From NCBI RefSeq assembly GCF_000227135.1, contig NC_018261.1, positions 1,436,355 to 1,500,354 of the forward strand: a stretch of 64,000 nt of DNA, given 5' to 3'. The position numbers were made by a program, and so were the translations under genes. Source of the DNA: Leishmania donovani. Lineage: Eukaryota > Euglenozoa > Kinetoplastea > Trypanosomatida > Trypanosomatidae. Positions 50,792 through 60,337 of this stretch are shown piece after piece (position 1 is the first letter of the stretch; each line of letters opens with the position of its first letter). The notes under the pieces were generated by a model. It did no database searches and was not told the origin of the DNA. It saw only the letters and a list, made by a program, of their open reading frames with translations.

Positions 50792-51364
50792 ATGCTCCGC
50801 TTTTTTCGGGCACGCTTGGCGCCCACCACCACCGATGCGGCGGCAAAGCTGCCTGCTGGGAATCCGGTGAACAAGACGTGGTTCCGCCACAATCTCATTA
50901 TCCGGCGCAAGGGCTCGTACCGCTCTCGCTGGGGCAACGGCACGGAAGGGTACGGGGCCGGCGTCCCTCTTAGTGACCAGGTGAAATTGCACTGTGTAGA
51001 CAACACCAACTGCAAGCACGTCCGCCTCATAGCCAAGGCCACGGCCGAGCGCTTCGCACACTGCCGCGTCTTTCCTGCCGTGGCGCACCGTGTGTCGGTG
51101 CAGCGCTTCAAGGGACGTGGCAGGGGCGGTGAGGTCTCGCGCCATCGCGTCAAACCCGGCAACATATACTGGGTCTGCCTATTCACGCGTCGCCAAACAA
51201 ACACCCGCATGAGTGGCTTGCAGACGAACTTTGACCGCAACACGTGTATTATCATGAATGATCAACGCGTACCGTTAGGGACGCGGGTGATGTACTGCGC
51301 TGGCCGTCACGTTAACCACAAGTATCACCTGAAGGCCGTCGTGCTCGCGAACTTTTTCGTCTGA
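50792..51364 (+). CDS. Mitochondrial ribosomal protein uL14m
   Basis: A 190-residue protein with the uL14 fold at about residues 58-190. VPLSDQVKLHCVDNTNCKHVR matches the LxVADNSGA start of bacterial L14, the basic FKGRGRGGEVSRHRVKPGNIYWV region corresponds to the GD(V/I)V strand, and CIIMNDQRVPLGTRVMYCAGRH matches the final NN-x-x-P-x-GTR-(I/V) segment, which is diagnostic. Bacterial L14 is about 122 residues, so this one has an N-terminal extension that includes a presequence-like MLRFFRARLAP. The protein lies near the factor-binding side of the large subunit and contacts the small subunit by bridge B8 in other ribosomes. The ATG at 50792 is the first after the splice acceptor. It is the second mitoribosomal large-subunit protein in the window. 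Confidence 0.92.
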   Translation: MLRFFRARLAPTTTDAAAKLPAGNPVNKTWFRHNLIIRRKGSYRSRWGNGTEGYGAGVPLSDQVKLHCVDNTNCKHVRLIAKATAERFAHCRVFPAVAHRVSVQRFKGRGRGGEVSRHRVKPGNIYWVCLFTRRQTNTRMSGLQTNFDRNTCIIMNDQRVPLGTRVMYCAGRHVNHKYHLKAVVLANFFV

Positions 51365-52233
51365 GCCGATGCCGCGCGTTCTCTCTGTCTCTTGTGCGGA
51401 CTGGCAGCGACCAGCACAAGCATAGCGTCATTTTTTTTCTTCGTGCGCGCGCATAGCGTCGCCTCTCGCGTGCTCGTGATTGCCCTGTATGACGCTGCTT
51501 GCCACATGGTTGTTGGTCCACGGTTGCGGGCCGTCTGGACGTGTTTTGTGTTTACATGGTGCCATAGGAGGAGTGTCCTCCAAGATAATAAGAAGTGCAG
51601 CCTGCGCAGAGGCGAAAGAGCGGTATTTTTTTTTTTTGTTTGCTACTCAGCGACCTCGCGTGCGTGCGCATTTGTGTTTGTGTGTGCTCGCCATCGTTTT
51701 TTATCCATGACGATCGCGGTGCGCAACACTGCGTCAGCAGCGCTGTTTGTTGGAGGATTACTCGCGGTCTTTGGCAGGGCTTGCCTTCTACTTGCCTTTC
51801 TTGCGCCGACCTCTCTCTCTCTCTGCTTTCTCACATAGGAGGAATGATGCGCGCATGATGCTGCCTTCGTCGTCTACTTCGCTTCTCTCTCTCTCTTCGC
51901 TTCCATTTGTGGTCGCTGCGTGCTTCTCCGCGTTTGCAAGAGCGGAAAAGACTCTCCCCCCTAGAACAGCTGCGGTGAGTTGTATCAGCAGTCACGAGAA
52001 ACGTGGCACTACGATAACTGCACCAGTGGACATCCCTGCGTTTGTGTGCAGAAGACCGCCTGCTCCACCCTCTTCACTGCTCTTTTCTCTCCCTCTTCAT
52101 CTATTCCGCCTTCCACTGGCCCGGAAGCAAGCGAAAACAGCTCTATCGGCGTTGCGAAAGCCGTCGGAACGAAGTGGCTGCTGGGCTCTTACCCATCAAC
52201 CGCGTCACATTATATTGCAACAGGTGGAGCGAG
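51365..52233. other. 0.9 kb intergenic/UTR region
   Basis: No gene. T tracts near 51429-51440 and 51625-51638, CT repeats at 51807-51823 and 51883-51897. ATTGCAACAG ending at 52222 is a likely acceptor for the TPR gene. Confidence 0.75.
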
Positions 52234-53103
52234 ATGCCGGCGATTGTGAAGCAGCTGCCCTCGTCGGACGACGAAAATGATCAGGCGTCTCTGCCGCCCG
52301 CCAAGCAGTACGCACAACTTGGCGAGGACAGCAGCCCAGCTGGAGCGTCTCGAGCAGAGCTCTCCAACGCCGAAGCTGGCGCGGAAGCGGAGGGGCTCGC
52401 CGAGCCGCAGAAACCAGATGCCGGCGGCTCGGAGCGCGTCGTAGACGTGGAGGAATGCGCTCGACTCAAAGCGGCTGGAAATGAGCTCTTCAAAGACGGC
52501 GACATCTCTGAGGCGCTCACGCTGTACCGCAAGGCACTGTGGTGCGCCTCCCTCAAGCCTTTGCCGCCGCATCACACTGCCACAGGCAAGTCCAGTGCTT
52601 CGCCAACGCCGCTGGATGGTAGCGCCCCTGCAGCGAGTTCACACACGGCAACAGAGGGCGATGAGACCGAGGCGGAGCAGCAGCCGGAGGACACAACGGA
52701 CTACACCCTTACGGCGCAGGTGTACTGCAACGCCGGCCTCTGCCTGATGAAGCTGGACGTGAAGGAGGAGGCGGCGCACATGTTGTCGGAGGCCATCCGA
52801 CACGACGGCTCGTACTTGAAGGCGTACATCCGCCGCGCGGAGTGCTACTACATGATGCAGAAATGGTCCAGCGCTTATGGAGACTACGAGAGCTACGAGA
52901 AGCTTGGCGGGGTGCTCGACGCGCAAGGTCGCACCCGGAAGGCGGCTTCCAAGGCGAAGGTAGACGAGGAGATGCAAAAGATGTTGGGTGAGCTGAAGAG
53001 CCTCGGCAACAAAATCCTCGGCAATTTTGGCCTGTCCACGGACAACTTCAAGTTCGACAAAGACCCCAACACCGGCGGCTACTCGATGCGCTTTGAGCGA
53101 TAG
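52234..53103 (+). CDS. TPR protein, TTC1-like
   Basis: A 289-residue protein. The first 65 residues are acidic and Ala/Ser/Glu-rich. Three TPR-type helix pairs follow, at about 75-108 (ARLKAAGNELFKDGDISEAL), 158-191 (VYCNAGLCLMKLDVKEEA) and 192-225 (LKAYIRRAECYYMMQKW). About 50 low-complexity residues interrupt the array between the first and second. The C-terminus, LGELKSLGNKILGNFGLSTDNF then GGYSMRFE, matches the distinctive end of TTC1 (a FGLSTxNF segment followed by GSYSIxF), including its position after the TPRs. TTC1 is an Hsp70/Hsp90-binding adaptor in animals with poorly defined function; a co-chaperone role is inferred. The ATG at 52234 is the first after the AG at 52221-52222; upstream codons are UTR-like. 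Confidence 0.9.
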   Translation: MPAIVKQLPSSDDENDQASLPPAKQYAQLGEDSSPAGASRAELSNAEAGAEAEGLAEPQKPDAGGSERVVDVEECARLKAAGNELFKDGDISEALTLYRKALWCASLKPLPPHHTATGKSSASPTPLDGSAPAASSHTATEGDETEAEQQPEDTTDYTLTAQVYCNAGLCLMKLDVKEEAAHMLSEAIRHDGSYLKAYIRRAECYYMMQKWSSAYGDYESYEKLGGVLDAQGRTRKAASKAKVDEEMQKMLGELKSLGNKILGNFGLSTDNFKFDKDPNTGGYSMRFER

Positions 53104-53868
53104 GACGTCTGAAGCGGAACCCCTCCCCCCTCCCCCCTCCCCCACACGAAAAAGAATCACCGTTGCACTTGGGCGTGTAATGCACCCTCTTTGCGCGCTG
53201 CGTGTGTGTGGTGGTGTGCGGCGGTACTACTTTAAACGCTATTCTGTGCTTTCAGGAGTTGTTTTTTGGGTGCATATTTTCCGCATACCGCACGCCACAC
53301 CTCTCCGCCCCTCTCGCTGAGGGCACGATTGAGAGGGATGTTGACTGCAGTGGTGGTGAACACAATACGAAAGACAGAGCGCAAGTGCGGGCGGGGGTCT
53401 TCTTCACCGCCCCGTAACGCGCGGGCGCGCGCGACGTGAGCTTTCGCACTCCTGTGGCTTTGTCATATGCTCCGTATGTGGCGCCCTAATGCTGTCTGGG
53501 GTCTGTGACCTCTTTGTTGTTGGTCTGAGGGGTGCCCTCCCGCGTCTGCTCACGCGCGCAGCGGATGTGCTGCCCTCCCTCGATTTTCACTCGATCCTGT
53601 TCTCCTTTGGCGGCTTGCTCGTTTTCTTTTTTTCGGTGTTGCTTGTTTCCCTCTCGTATTGGGTATCTTCCGTTCCTGAAGGACGACAGCACATACCCAG
53701 CGGCGCGCACTCGCCGCGTCGAAGCACGAAATCACAAGTGACGCAACGCCGAAGTGGAAACGGATCAGGCGCATCAAAAGGCCGCCGGTGTCACGCGCAT
53801 CCAGGTTAACGGCGTTGTCGCTCTCTGGTGAACACACCGGAAGGCCGACGCACGATCTTCGCGCTTTC
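53104..53868. other. 0.8 kb intergenic/UTR region
   Basis: No gene. A C6T period-7 run at 53121-53143 follows the stop codon of the TTC1-like gene. CT- and T-rich DNA continues to about 53680. Confidence 0.75.
53121..53143. repeat. Period-7 C-rich tandem repeat
   Basis: About three units of a C6T motif directly after the stop codon of the TTC1-like gene. Confidence 0.85.
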
Positions 53869-54570
53869 ATGACGGTGAGGCCACAAGTGGCACAGCGGCA
53901 GGAGACCGTGAAGCAGCTTGAGGGACTGCCTCACGACGTGCTTCGTGGTATGCTGCGCGATGTTCAGGCGCAGCTGCAAGAGGAGCGGCGCGCCTTTTCT
54001 CAAGAAAGAAAAGAGTTCGAGCACGTTCAGCTGCGGCTAGCCAAGCTAAAGAGAGACTTGGAAAGCGCGCAGAGGCAGCGAGAGCAGCAGCGCCGACATG
54101 CAAGCAAAGATGCCGAAGCTGCTGCGCGCACGTCCCGGCTGCTGCGGGCGGCGAGACGCCGAGGACAGGAGTATGAGGAGGCGATTGCGCGAGCTCTAGA
54201 CGACATTCACCAGCTTCGTCGCGGCAGCCGCGACAGGGCCGCCTCTCCTACGTCGATGCCGGTCATTTCGGTCGGTATGGACGCTCTTTCGATCAACTCA
54301 TCCAGACCGCGTCACGCGGACGTGCCCCCTGAGGTGAGCGTGCCGCCGACCCCGGCGCGGGAGTCGAGTCGCGCCGCCGCCGCCGCCAGAGCAGCGAATG
54401 AGGAGCAGCGGCGCTCAGTGCTCTTACACGAGCTGGCGCATCGCGTAGCGCGCGTGGAGCGTGAGAATCGAATGCTTCGGAGCAGCATCGACATCTTGAG
54501 CCGCGGCGACGCTTCCTCTGTGAAGCTCTATTACGAGTTGGAGTCGCTTCGTCCTTCACGGGTTGGGTGA
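53869..54570 (+). CDS. Coiled-coil protein, unrecognised
   Basis: A 233-residue basic protein without a recognisable family. Residues about 10-120 form a continuous coiled coil rich in Gln, Glu and Arg (VQAQLQEERRAFSQERKEF, LAKLKRDLESAQRQREQQRR), a Ser/Pro-rich linker covers about 125-175, and a second shorter coiled coil lies at about 175-215 (LLHELAHRVARVERENRMLR). It ends with LYYELESLRPSRVG. This layout is common in kinetoplastid cytoskeletal and basal-body proteins, but no specific role can be given. The open frame extends to 53788 without an ATG, so 53869 is the first ATG in frame. The region between linker and second coil contains a run of Ala (SRAAAAARAA). Confidence 0.8.
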   Translation: MTVRPQVAQRQETVKQLEGLPHDVLRGMLRDVQAQLQEERRAFSQERKEFEHVQLRLAKLKRDLESAQRQREQQRRHASKDAEAAARTSRLLRAARRRGQEYEEAIARALDDIHQLRRGSRDRAASPTSMPVISVGMDALSINSSRPRHADVPPEVSVPPTPARESSRAAAAARAANEEQRRSVLLHELAHRVARVERENRMLRSSIDILSRGDASSVKLYYELESLRPSRVG

Positions 54571-55432
54571 CGGAAATGGCGGGCATCATGAGCTGACTGT
54601 GCGGGCGGCTGCTGTGTGCATGTGCATGCGCGTCCGTCTCTCTGCATGAACTCTACCTCTTTTGTCTACCGCCACTGCCGCGTTGCTCCTGCTCTCGATC
54701 TCGTCGTGTATGTTTTTTTTTTGTGTGTGTGTGCGTTGAGAGGAGAGAAGGACAGCAATCAATCGCGCATGGCCGCTATCTTCACCCTCACCGTTGCCAC
54801 CTGTGGACCTGCTTTACCCTTTCGCATGCATGGAGACGAGAACCGCAGCGGAGACCTCCCCCCTCCTCCCCCTAGCCTCCCTCAATAGCAAACGAGCAGG
54901 AAGGGAGGAAGAGAGCGGGGACAACCGCGTACGTCAGCGTGCGGGCGTGCGTCGGGCTACGCTACGCTCACAAAGTAGAAGCGCCGTTCTCTTTCCGTTT
55001 TTTTTTTTTGATGTCTTAGTTACTCTCTGTGTTTGCACGGGAGGCGGAAAAGCTCGCTGAGTGGTGCTGCTGTGTAGGTGCATGCGTGTGCTCTGTCTTT
55101 TAGTTTCACTGTTGAACACTTGGACACCGTGGCATCTCGTCCGTCTCGCCTTCCACCCTTTCTCCTCACTTGCTTGCCTCCACTGAACTTCTTCTCGCCA
55201 TGGAATGCGCGCTTGCATGCGGAAACGGTGGCGCATATCCCGACTAGGCTTTGGGGGTCTCATCGCAAAGAAAACGTGGGAAGAGGAGGTGCGCTTGTGA
55301 ATCACAGCAACCGCAGCAGCGGAAACGCGAGAGCAGAGCCGAGTTGGCGCGACGGAACTCCGGCGCCAACACCGAAAACCAAACGACAGAGGGTCTTTTG
55401 CTCTTCTGCTCGCTGTATTTTCACAGTACTTT
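54571..55432. other. 0.9 kb intergenic/UTR region
   Basis: No gene. T tracts near 54715-54722 and 55000-55009; it ends with the splice tract of the F-box gene. Confidence 0.75.
55393..55426 (+). promoter_or_regulatory. Likely trans-splice acceptor, F-box-like gene
   Basis: The tract ends in TTTTCACAG, with the AG at 55425-55426, only 6 nt before the ATG at 55433. Confidence 0.6.
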
Positions 55433-56212
55433 ATGTCGCAGCTCAGCGCTAGTCCGCGCGAGGAGCCCGTGGGCATCCCGGAGCTCTTCGTGCAGTATCT
55501 CAAGGCGAAGGATTTCAGAGAGCAGCTGGCCATCGTTCATGCCCATCCTGCGCTATTCACAGATGACGTCGTAGCCGCCCTGAAGGATGCTCGTGCGCAG
55601 ATAAACGAGACGTTCGTGGAGGTGAAGGAGGCCTTCCGAATCATCGATGCGGTCTCTGGCAGCCTCCAATACACGGGAACAAGCGTGCAGCTTCAGCAGA
55701 GCGAGGTAAAGGAGGTGCTGAACGAAGAAGCTATTCTCAAAAACTTTGCCGCCTCTTTAGCGGGTCTCTTGAGGGCAGGGGAAACGGCTGGGCCAGCGGC
55801 GCCATCCACAATCTCTTCTCTTTCGACCGCCTGTCGTGTCTCAAGCAGTCTGGGTGCGGGCCAGTCACAGTCGCCGGGGGCGTGGTTCACGCAACCGTCT
55901 CTTGTTTTCTCTGTTCTGGCGTTCCTGCCGGCAGAGGAGATCTTTATGGCAGCAGAAAACGTCTGTCGAGCGTGGCAGACGTGGCTCTTCCTGCCAGACA
56001 TGTCCCGATTTTTCTGGGTCGGCTGCGTGCAGCGCGAATTCCCAGAGCAGCTGCAGGTGGCGTTGCAGACCGCCGGCGACGATCTCTACGAGAGCGACTG
56101 GCGGTCGCTTGCCATGCTGTGCGTGACGGAGGCCGAGCAGGCGGCAGAAGCGGAAGAGGCAGAGGAGGTGGGGACGGAGGGGCTTTTGAGGGGTGTTGTG
56201 CCGTTTCTTTGA
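55433..56212 (+). CDS. F-box-like protein
   Basis: A 259-residue protein. The N-terminal part (10-110) is helical (IPELFVQYLKAKDFREQL, AQINETFVEVKEAFRI) and ends in a Ser/Gly linker. Residues about 155-198 match the F-box pattern: PSLVFSVLAFLPAEEIFMAAENVCRAWQTWLFLPDMSRFFW. This fits (L/P)xxxxxxI(L/F)xxLPxx(D/E)(L/I)xxxxxVC(R/K)xWxxxxxxxxLW. The C-terminal REFPEQLQ and DWRSLAMLCV segments are seen after the F-box in FBXO7/FBXO9-like proteins. An acidic tail (EAEQAAEAEEAEEVGTE) follows. F-box proteins select substrates for SCF ubiquitin ligases through Skp1; a role in ubiquitination is inferred. The substrate is unknown. The start at 55433 gives a very short 5' UTR; no other in-frame ATG lies before the conserved part. 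Confidence 0.85.
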   Translation: MSQLSASPREEPVGIPELFVQYLKAKDFREQLAIVHAHPALFTDDVVAALKDARAQINETFVEVKEAFRIIDAVSGSLQYTGTSVQLQQSEVKEVLNEEAILKNFAASLAGLLRAGETAGPAAPSTISSLSTACRVSSSLGAGQSQSPGAWFTQPSLVFSVLAFLPAEEIFMAAENVCRAWQTWLFLPDMSRFFWVGCVQREFPEQLQVALQTAGDDLYESDWRSLAMLCVTEAEQAAEAEEAEEVGTEGLLRGVVPFL

Positions 56213-57186
56213 CGACAGGTGCGCTTGCTTGCTAACGCTGGAGATGGCGCTGCTTGATCGTCCGTCTCACCTCTCATCTTCTCCCGCACAACCCCACCAC
56301 GCTCTCGGGAGCAAGAGAAGCGCCCCACACGCACGTGCAAGAATCACCAAGGCCCGATGGTGCGGGTCTTGCCATGCAGAAGCTGTGGCTCGGCCACGTG
56401 ACTCTCATGCAAGACAAAGCCCAAGAAAGAGTTCGCGCTGCCCTACCAGCACTCCAATCAGAGGTGAGGCATGCAACGGTTCAACGCCGCTTCGACATTG
56501 CTGAAGGTGCGACTTTGACAGGGGCATGCGCTCATCGCCTCTACGCCTTGCCCATCTACACATCCTTCTCCTTAGCGTTCTCTTGCGCGTCTGGTGTGCC
56601 ACCGTCTTGCTTTTTTTTTTGCGCGTTGCACTTTCTGGAGGAGAAAGAGGAAGGGGGAGGGGCTCTCTCCTGCTTCGCTTTCGCCTCTTTGAGCTCTGCG
56701 TGGCGCACACTGAACCGGGAGTACTGTTGTCCTTTTCATGGCTTCTCCCTTGGTTGACAGCGTTCAGGAGCACACGTCCAGCAGGCATGCACGCGTATAC
56801 CGAGAGAGACGCAGTAACGGTGCGCCGCCGTGTTTTTTTTTTGTTTTGTTTCCTCTCTGTTCTCCGTCCCCTCACGTTGTTCGCTCTCTAGTGTGTCGCC
56901 GTGACACGCTCCATGGTCGTGGCGGCCAATATATTCTCCCCTCCCCTAAAAACGAAAAAAGGGCGTTCAACAAAGTTCTAATCTTCGCCCCGTGTGCGCG
57001 TGTGCTTGTACGTTTGTGGCTGCTCCTAGGTAAAGACCCTCTTGCCGTTCCTACCTCTGCTCGGCGCGTCATTACACACCCACCTAACCATCGATCACCC
57101 CAATCACCCTCTCCTCTCTCCCTTTTTCCCTGCTTCATCGCCTCTTTCTTTTTCGGCGCAGCTCTAAGGGTGAGTGCCGTCACGCG
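56213..57186. other. 1.0 kb intergenic/UTR region
   Basis: No gene. T tracts near 56612-56620 and 56831-56840. A long pyrimidine tract precedes the aquaporin start. Confidence 0.75.
57099..57161 (+). promoter_or_regulatory. Likely trans-splice acceptor, aquaporin
   Basis: An unusually long CT-rich tract ends in GGCGCAG, with the AG at 57160-57161. The ATG at 57187 follows after 25 nt with none between. Confidence 0.75.
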
Positions 57187-57879
57187 ATGCTCTCCGAGTT
57201 CCTCAGTCAGCTGGTGGCGGAGTTCGTCGGCACCTTTTTGCTAGTGCTGACCATCACACTAGCCTCTGTCGGAGTGGGCACGCTCGCGCCTATTCCCATT
57301 GGTTTTATGCTGGCTGCGATGTGCTTCACGTTTGGCTACATCAGCGGTGCACACTTCAACCCCGCCATCTCCTTTGCCGTTTTCATCAACCGCAAAATGA
57401 CGCTGCGTCGAACGGTGATGTACATAGTTGTGCAGCTCGCCGGCTCCTTCTGTGCCTCACTCTACGCGTCCGCAATCATCGGACTCCAGATCCCAGCACC
57501 GGTTGCGAACGGCGACTTGGCGAACACTTGGCAAGTGCTGCTGTGCGAGCTTGTGTACACGTTCGCCCTCACCTCGGTGGTGCTGCACGTCTGCTTCTCT
57601 CGTCAGCGTTCGAATGACTTTTACGGCTTCGCTATTGGCATGACGCTCATGGCGGCCGGGTTCTCGGTTGGCGGGTTCACCGGCGGCGCCTTCAACCCAG
57701 CCGTCGCCACAGGCACGCAGCTGGTGTTGTGCGTATACAAGAATTGCGACCCGCTCTTCTACTTCTGGGTGTACTGGATCGCCCCGATCTGTGGCGCCTT
57801 CGTCGCCAGCGTCATCTTTCAGCTGCTGGACACCCACGAATCTGTGCCGGTGGTGTTAGGCAAGGAAGCGGTGTATTGA
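57187..57879 (+). CDS. Aquaporin (MIP family)
   Basis: A 230-residue membrane channel with six spans and both half-helix motifs: SGAHFNPAIS with NPA at 58-60 after helix 2, and TGGAFNPAVATG with NPA at 170-172 after helix 5. The N-terminal AEFVGTFLLVLT is the usual helix 1 start. Length matches water-specific aquaporins (about 230-270) and lacks the extended loops of glyceroporins. The residue after the second NPA is Val173; in most aquaporins and glyceroporins this is the Arg of the aromatic/arginine filter. The pore would therefore be wider or less selective, and substrate cannot be predicted. Trypanosomatid aquaporins of similar size are known at contractile vacuole and acidocalcisome membranes and serve osmoregulation. 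The ATG follows a strong acceptor. Confidence 0.95.
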   Translation: MLSEFLSQLVAEFVGTFLLVLTITLASVGVGTLAPIPIGFMLAAMCFTFGYISGAHFNPAISFAVFINRKMTLRRTVMYIVVQLAGSFCASLYASAIIGLQIPAPVANGDLANTWQVLLCELVYTFALTSVVLHVCFSRQRSNDFYGFAIGMTLMAAGFSVGGFTGGAFNPAVATGTQLVLCVYKNCDPLFYFWVYWIAPICGAFVASVIFQLLDTHESVPVVLGKEAVY

Positions 57880-59307
57880 GACGGCAGAGGTGTGTATGTG
57901 TGTGTTGGTGCCCGGGTGCATTCGACGTACTCAGCATTTCTGGACGTCCGATGATGCCACCTGACTGCTTTATTATGTCGCATCTCTGCGCTTTGCCAGC
58001 TGAGGCGGATTCGCGCCCCCACTGCCCACGCCGCGAACAGGGGTGTGCGCAGCCCACTTTTGCTCACACACACACACAAACCTGGGTACTCCGTCAGAGC
58101 AGAATCCATGCTCACTTCTGTACGCGTTCGCTCGCTGCACTTGAGCAGCTCCCTCTGCCATACAGCAGGTGGCGCATACGCCTGCGTATGCTTCTGTCTC
58201 GTTGTCTCTCGTGAAGCGCTTCGGCCTCCTCCTCCTCTGCTGCGGGCAGACATCGTTTTTTGTGTCGGTGAGCGCGCTTCTCTTGGTGATGGTTTTGTTG
58301 ACTTTTGCGTCTTCGTCGCTCGGGGTGTTTGCGTTGTGGCCGTCAATGCACTAAAAAGGCGCGCGTGCGCCTGTGCAAACGTGTGTGTGCGCGCATGTGT
58401 GTGTGGAGATCATCTCTCGCTGCATGCGCTGTCATCTGTCGTGCGTACACGGACGAGAAAACGAAGAGAGAGGGGTGAGCCCACTCCCCCCTCTTCCCCT
58501 CCGCTCCCCGGCTATCTGTGCCTGGCGTGTTGGCGGTGTGCCTATCTCTGAGTGGTGGTCGATGCAGGCTCTTTACTCGCACAATCACGCTATGCGTACC
58601 ATTCCGTCTGTTTTGCCAGTGAGAGGAGGAGGAGGGGTGTAATGACGCCGCGGGTCTCGCCTGCTGTGTCTCGCGTAGATGCGCCTGGCCTTCTCGTACT
58701 CGTCCACTTCTCTTTCTCGTTGCTCTGGCAGCGTCGTACTTTCCCTCCTCTGTCGTCGTCGTTGTCTTTCTCTCCTGCTCTGAATACAACTTACATAAAT
58801 ACGTGCAAACATCGCTGTCCATTTCTCTGGGTTCTGTGCCTTTCCACCTCTCCTTGACCCGCTTTTCTGCACTGACGAGGAGTGTGGAACCGGTGAGATT
58901 AAAATACGAAAGAGGAGCAGCCGTGTACAATCGCCCGTACACTTCCCGCTTACCTGCTCCCCTTCCGCTCACGCAAGCACATACGCCCTGCCAAAGGCTG
59001 ACAAGAAGATAGGACGCATAGCAGAACTCCCTCCCGCTCGCTCGCCGTGGCAACGTTGTCTGTCTCTCTCGCTCTGTTATTTTTTTTTTCTTGTCGCTGC
59101 GATTTGTGTGCTTGCCCACATCTTTATTGCTGTGTGCGTCACCAGCCGGCTCTTGTGTAGGAGCCGCACGTCCCTTTTCTCTCGTCGTCGTCGTCTTTCC
59201 GATAACCGCTCTCACGGCGCACTCACGTCGACGCCCCAGGCCGGGCAATCGCGCTTTTTTTTGCTTTTCGCCTGTCGAGCGTGTCCGAAGTCCGGCACGC
59301 AAGCAAG
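57880..59307. other. 1.4 kb intergenic/UTR region
   Basis: No credible gene. TG-rich and CT-rich tracts (57892-57906, 58376-58412), CA repeat near 58065-58078, T tract near 59080-59089. It ends with the splice tract of SmD3. Confidence 0.75.
59254..59279 (+). promoter_or_regulatory. Likely trans-splice acceptor, SmD3
   Basis: A T-rich tract (59254-59276) ends in GAG, with the AG at 59278-59279. The ATG at 59308 is the first downstream. Confidence 0.65.
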
Positions 59308-59649
59308 ATGGCGGAAAGCATTCCGATCAAGGTGCTCTTTGATGCACTGCACCTGAAGGTTTCCATAGAAGTCGCTACCGGGGAGGTGTACCATGGCACC
59401 GTAGAAGAGTTGCAGAACAACATGAATGTGCTACTGAAAGATGCCACCAAGACTGCACGGGGTGGTAAGGAGACCAAGATGGACTCCGTCTTTGTACGAG
59501 GCTCAAACATCGTCTTCTTCCAGTTGCCCGATGCGCTGCAGACCAGTCCTGCGTTGCTCCGCGCAGGCGAGGTCGTGTCCAAGGCAAAGGACACGCGTGG
59601 CGACGGCAAGGGATTTGGCGCGTCTCGCAAGCGTGCTCGCAACTCATAG
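59308..59649 (+). CDS. SmD3: Small nuclear ribonucleoprotein SmD3
   Basis: A 113-residue Sm protein. IPIKVLFDALHLKVSIEVATGEVYHGTVEEL with the following NNMNVLL forms the Sm1 motif, and SVFVRGSNIVFFQLPD forms the Sm2 motif with the RG pair that contacts RNA. The start IPIKVL and the end FFQLPD mark it as D3 rather than D1 or D2. SmD3 is part of the seven-membered Sm ring on U1, U2, U4 and U5 snRNAs and, in trypanosomatids, on the spliced-leader RNA, so it serves trans-splicing. The C-terminal tail is short and Lys/Arg-rich (GFGASRKRARNS) and lacks the long RG repeat of animal SmD3. An upstream extension of 9 codons has no ATG. Confidence 0.95.
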   Translation: MAESIPIKVLFDALHLKVSIEVATGEVYHGTVEELQNNMNVLLKDATKTARGGKETKMDSVFVRGSNIVFFQLPDALQTSPALLRAGEVVSKAKDTRGDGKGFGASRKRARNS

Positions 59650-60337
59650 GACCATATCGCACACGAGGCAACGCCGGTTCTGCGCTAACATCCCTTCCCC
59701 GACGTTCCTGACAAAGGGGGCCTTAATCCTCTCCCGATCCTGCAGCGTGGCGTGCAGCGAGCACGTCTTTATCGCTTCCTTTGTGTGCCTGTGCCTGTGT
59801 CGGTGGCGTAGATGTATGTGCTGTGGTCCGATTGTGCCCTCGCTTCAATAGCGGGACGCGGTCGGAGTCTTCTGTGTCTTCGTAAAAAGGAAGAACGCAA
59901 CAAGAAAAGGGGGCGAAGCGTACGCGAAGGCAAGGCGCGACAGCCACACGCAAAGGTGTTTGAAGCGGCGCCAGGATGCGGAGAGCGGTGAGTTGTCGTC
60001 TGTGGGTGGTTGAGGCGGTTGCTGTCTTGGCATTGAAAAACGTCCTTCACCTCGTGTGGCTTTCTCAGGGACAGACAGAGAAAAGGTCTGGGCCCCCTAC
60101 TCTGCGCCAAATGCAGCTGGCAAGCGAGTTTTGCAGCTCTCGCTGCCGTCGCCGATAGCTCTCCAACGATGCCGTGCCTGCAAGGCGTTGCTTTCCAAGT
60201 TGGAGGTGCCGCCTTGAATGCTGTTCTGCGTACACTGCATCCCATATTGCTCTCTCTATCCCGTGTCACTCTGCCACAAACCCACCTACACCCTCTTTTC
60301 CCACTTGTGCGTGTTGCTCATCGCGTGCGTGTGCCGC
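59650..60337. other. 0.7 kb intergenic/UTR region
   Basis: No gene. It holds the SmD3 3' UTR and the 5' flank of the DnaJ gene. A CT-rich stretch at 60240-60310 has no AG before the ATG at 60338, which makes the next gene's start uncertain. Confidence 0.7.

Noticed and set aside
57164..57176. A sequence resembling a cis-splice donor (AAGGGTGAGT) just before the aquaporin start.
   Set aside because: The aquaporin frame is complete without an intron and cis-introns are extremely rare in trypanosomatids.
5814..57879. Idea that V-ATPase, IPK1, DUF501 and aquaporin form an acidocalcisome or polyphosphate gene cluster.
   Set aside because: They are spread over 52 kb among unrelated genes, and kinetoplastid polycistrons are not organised by function.
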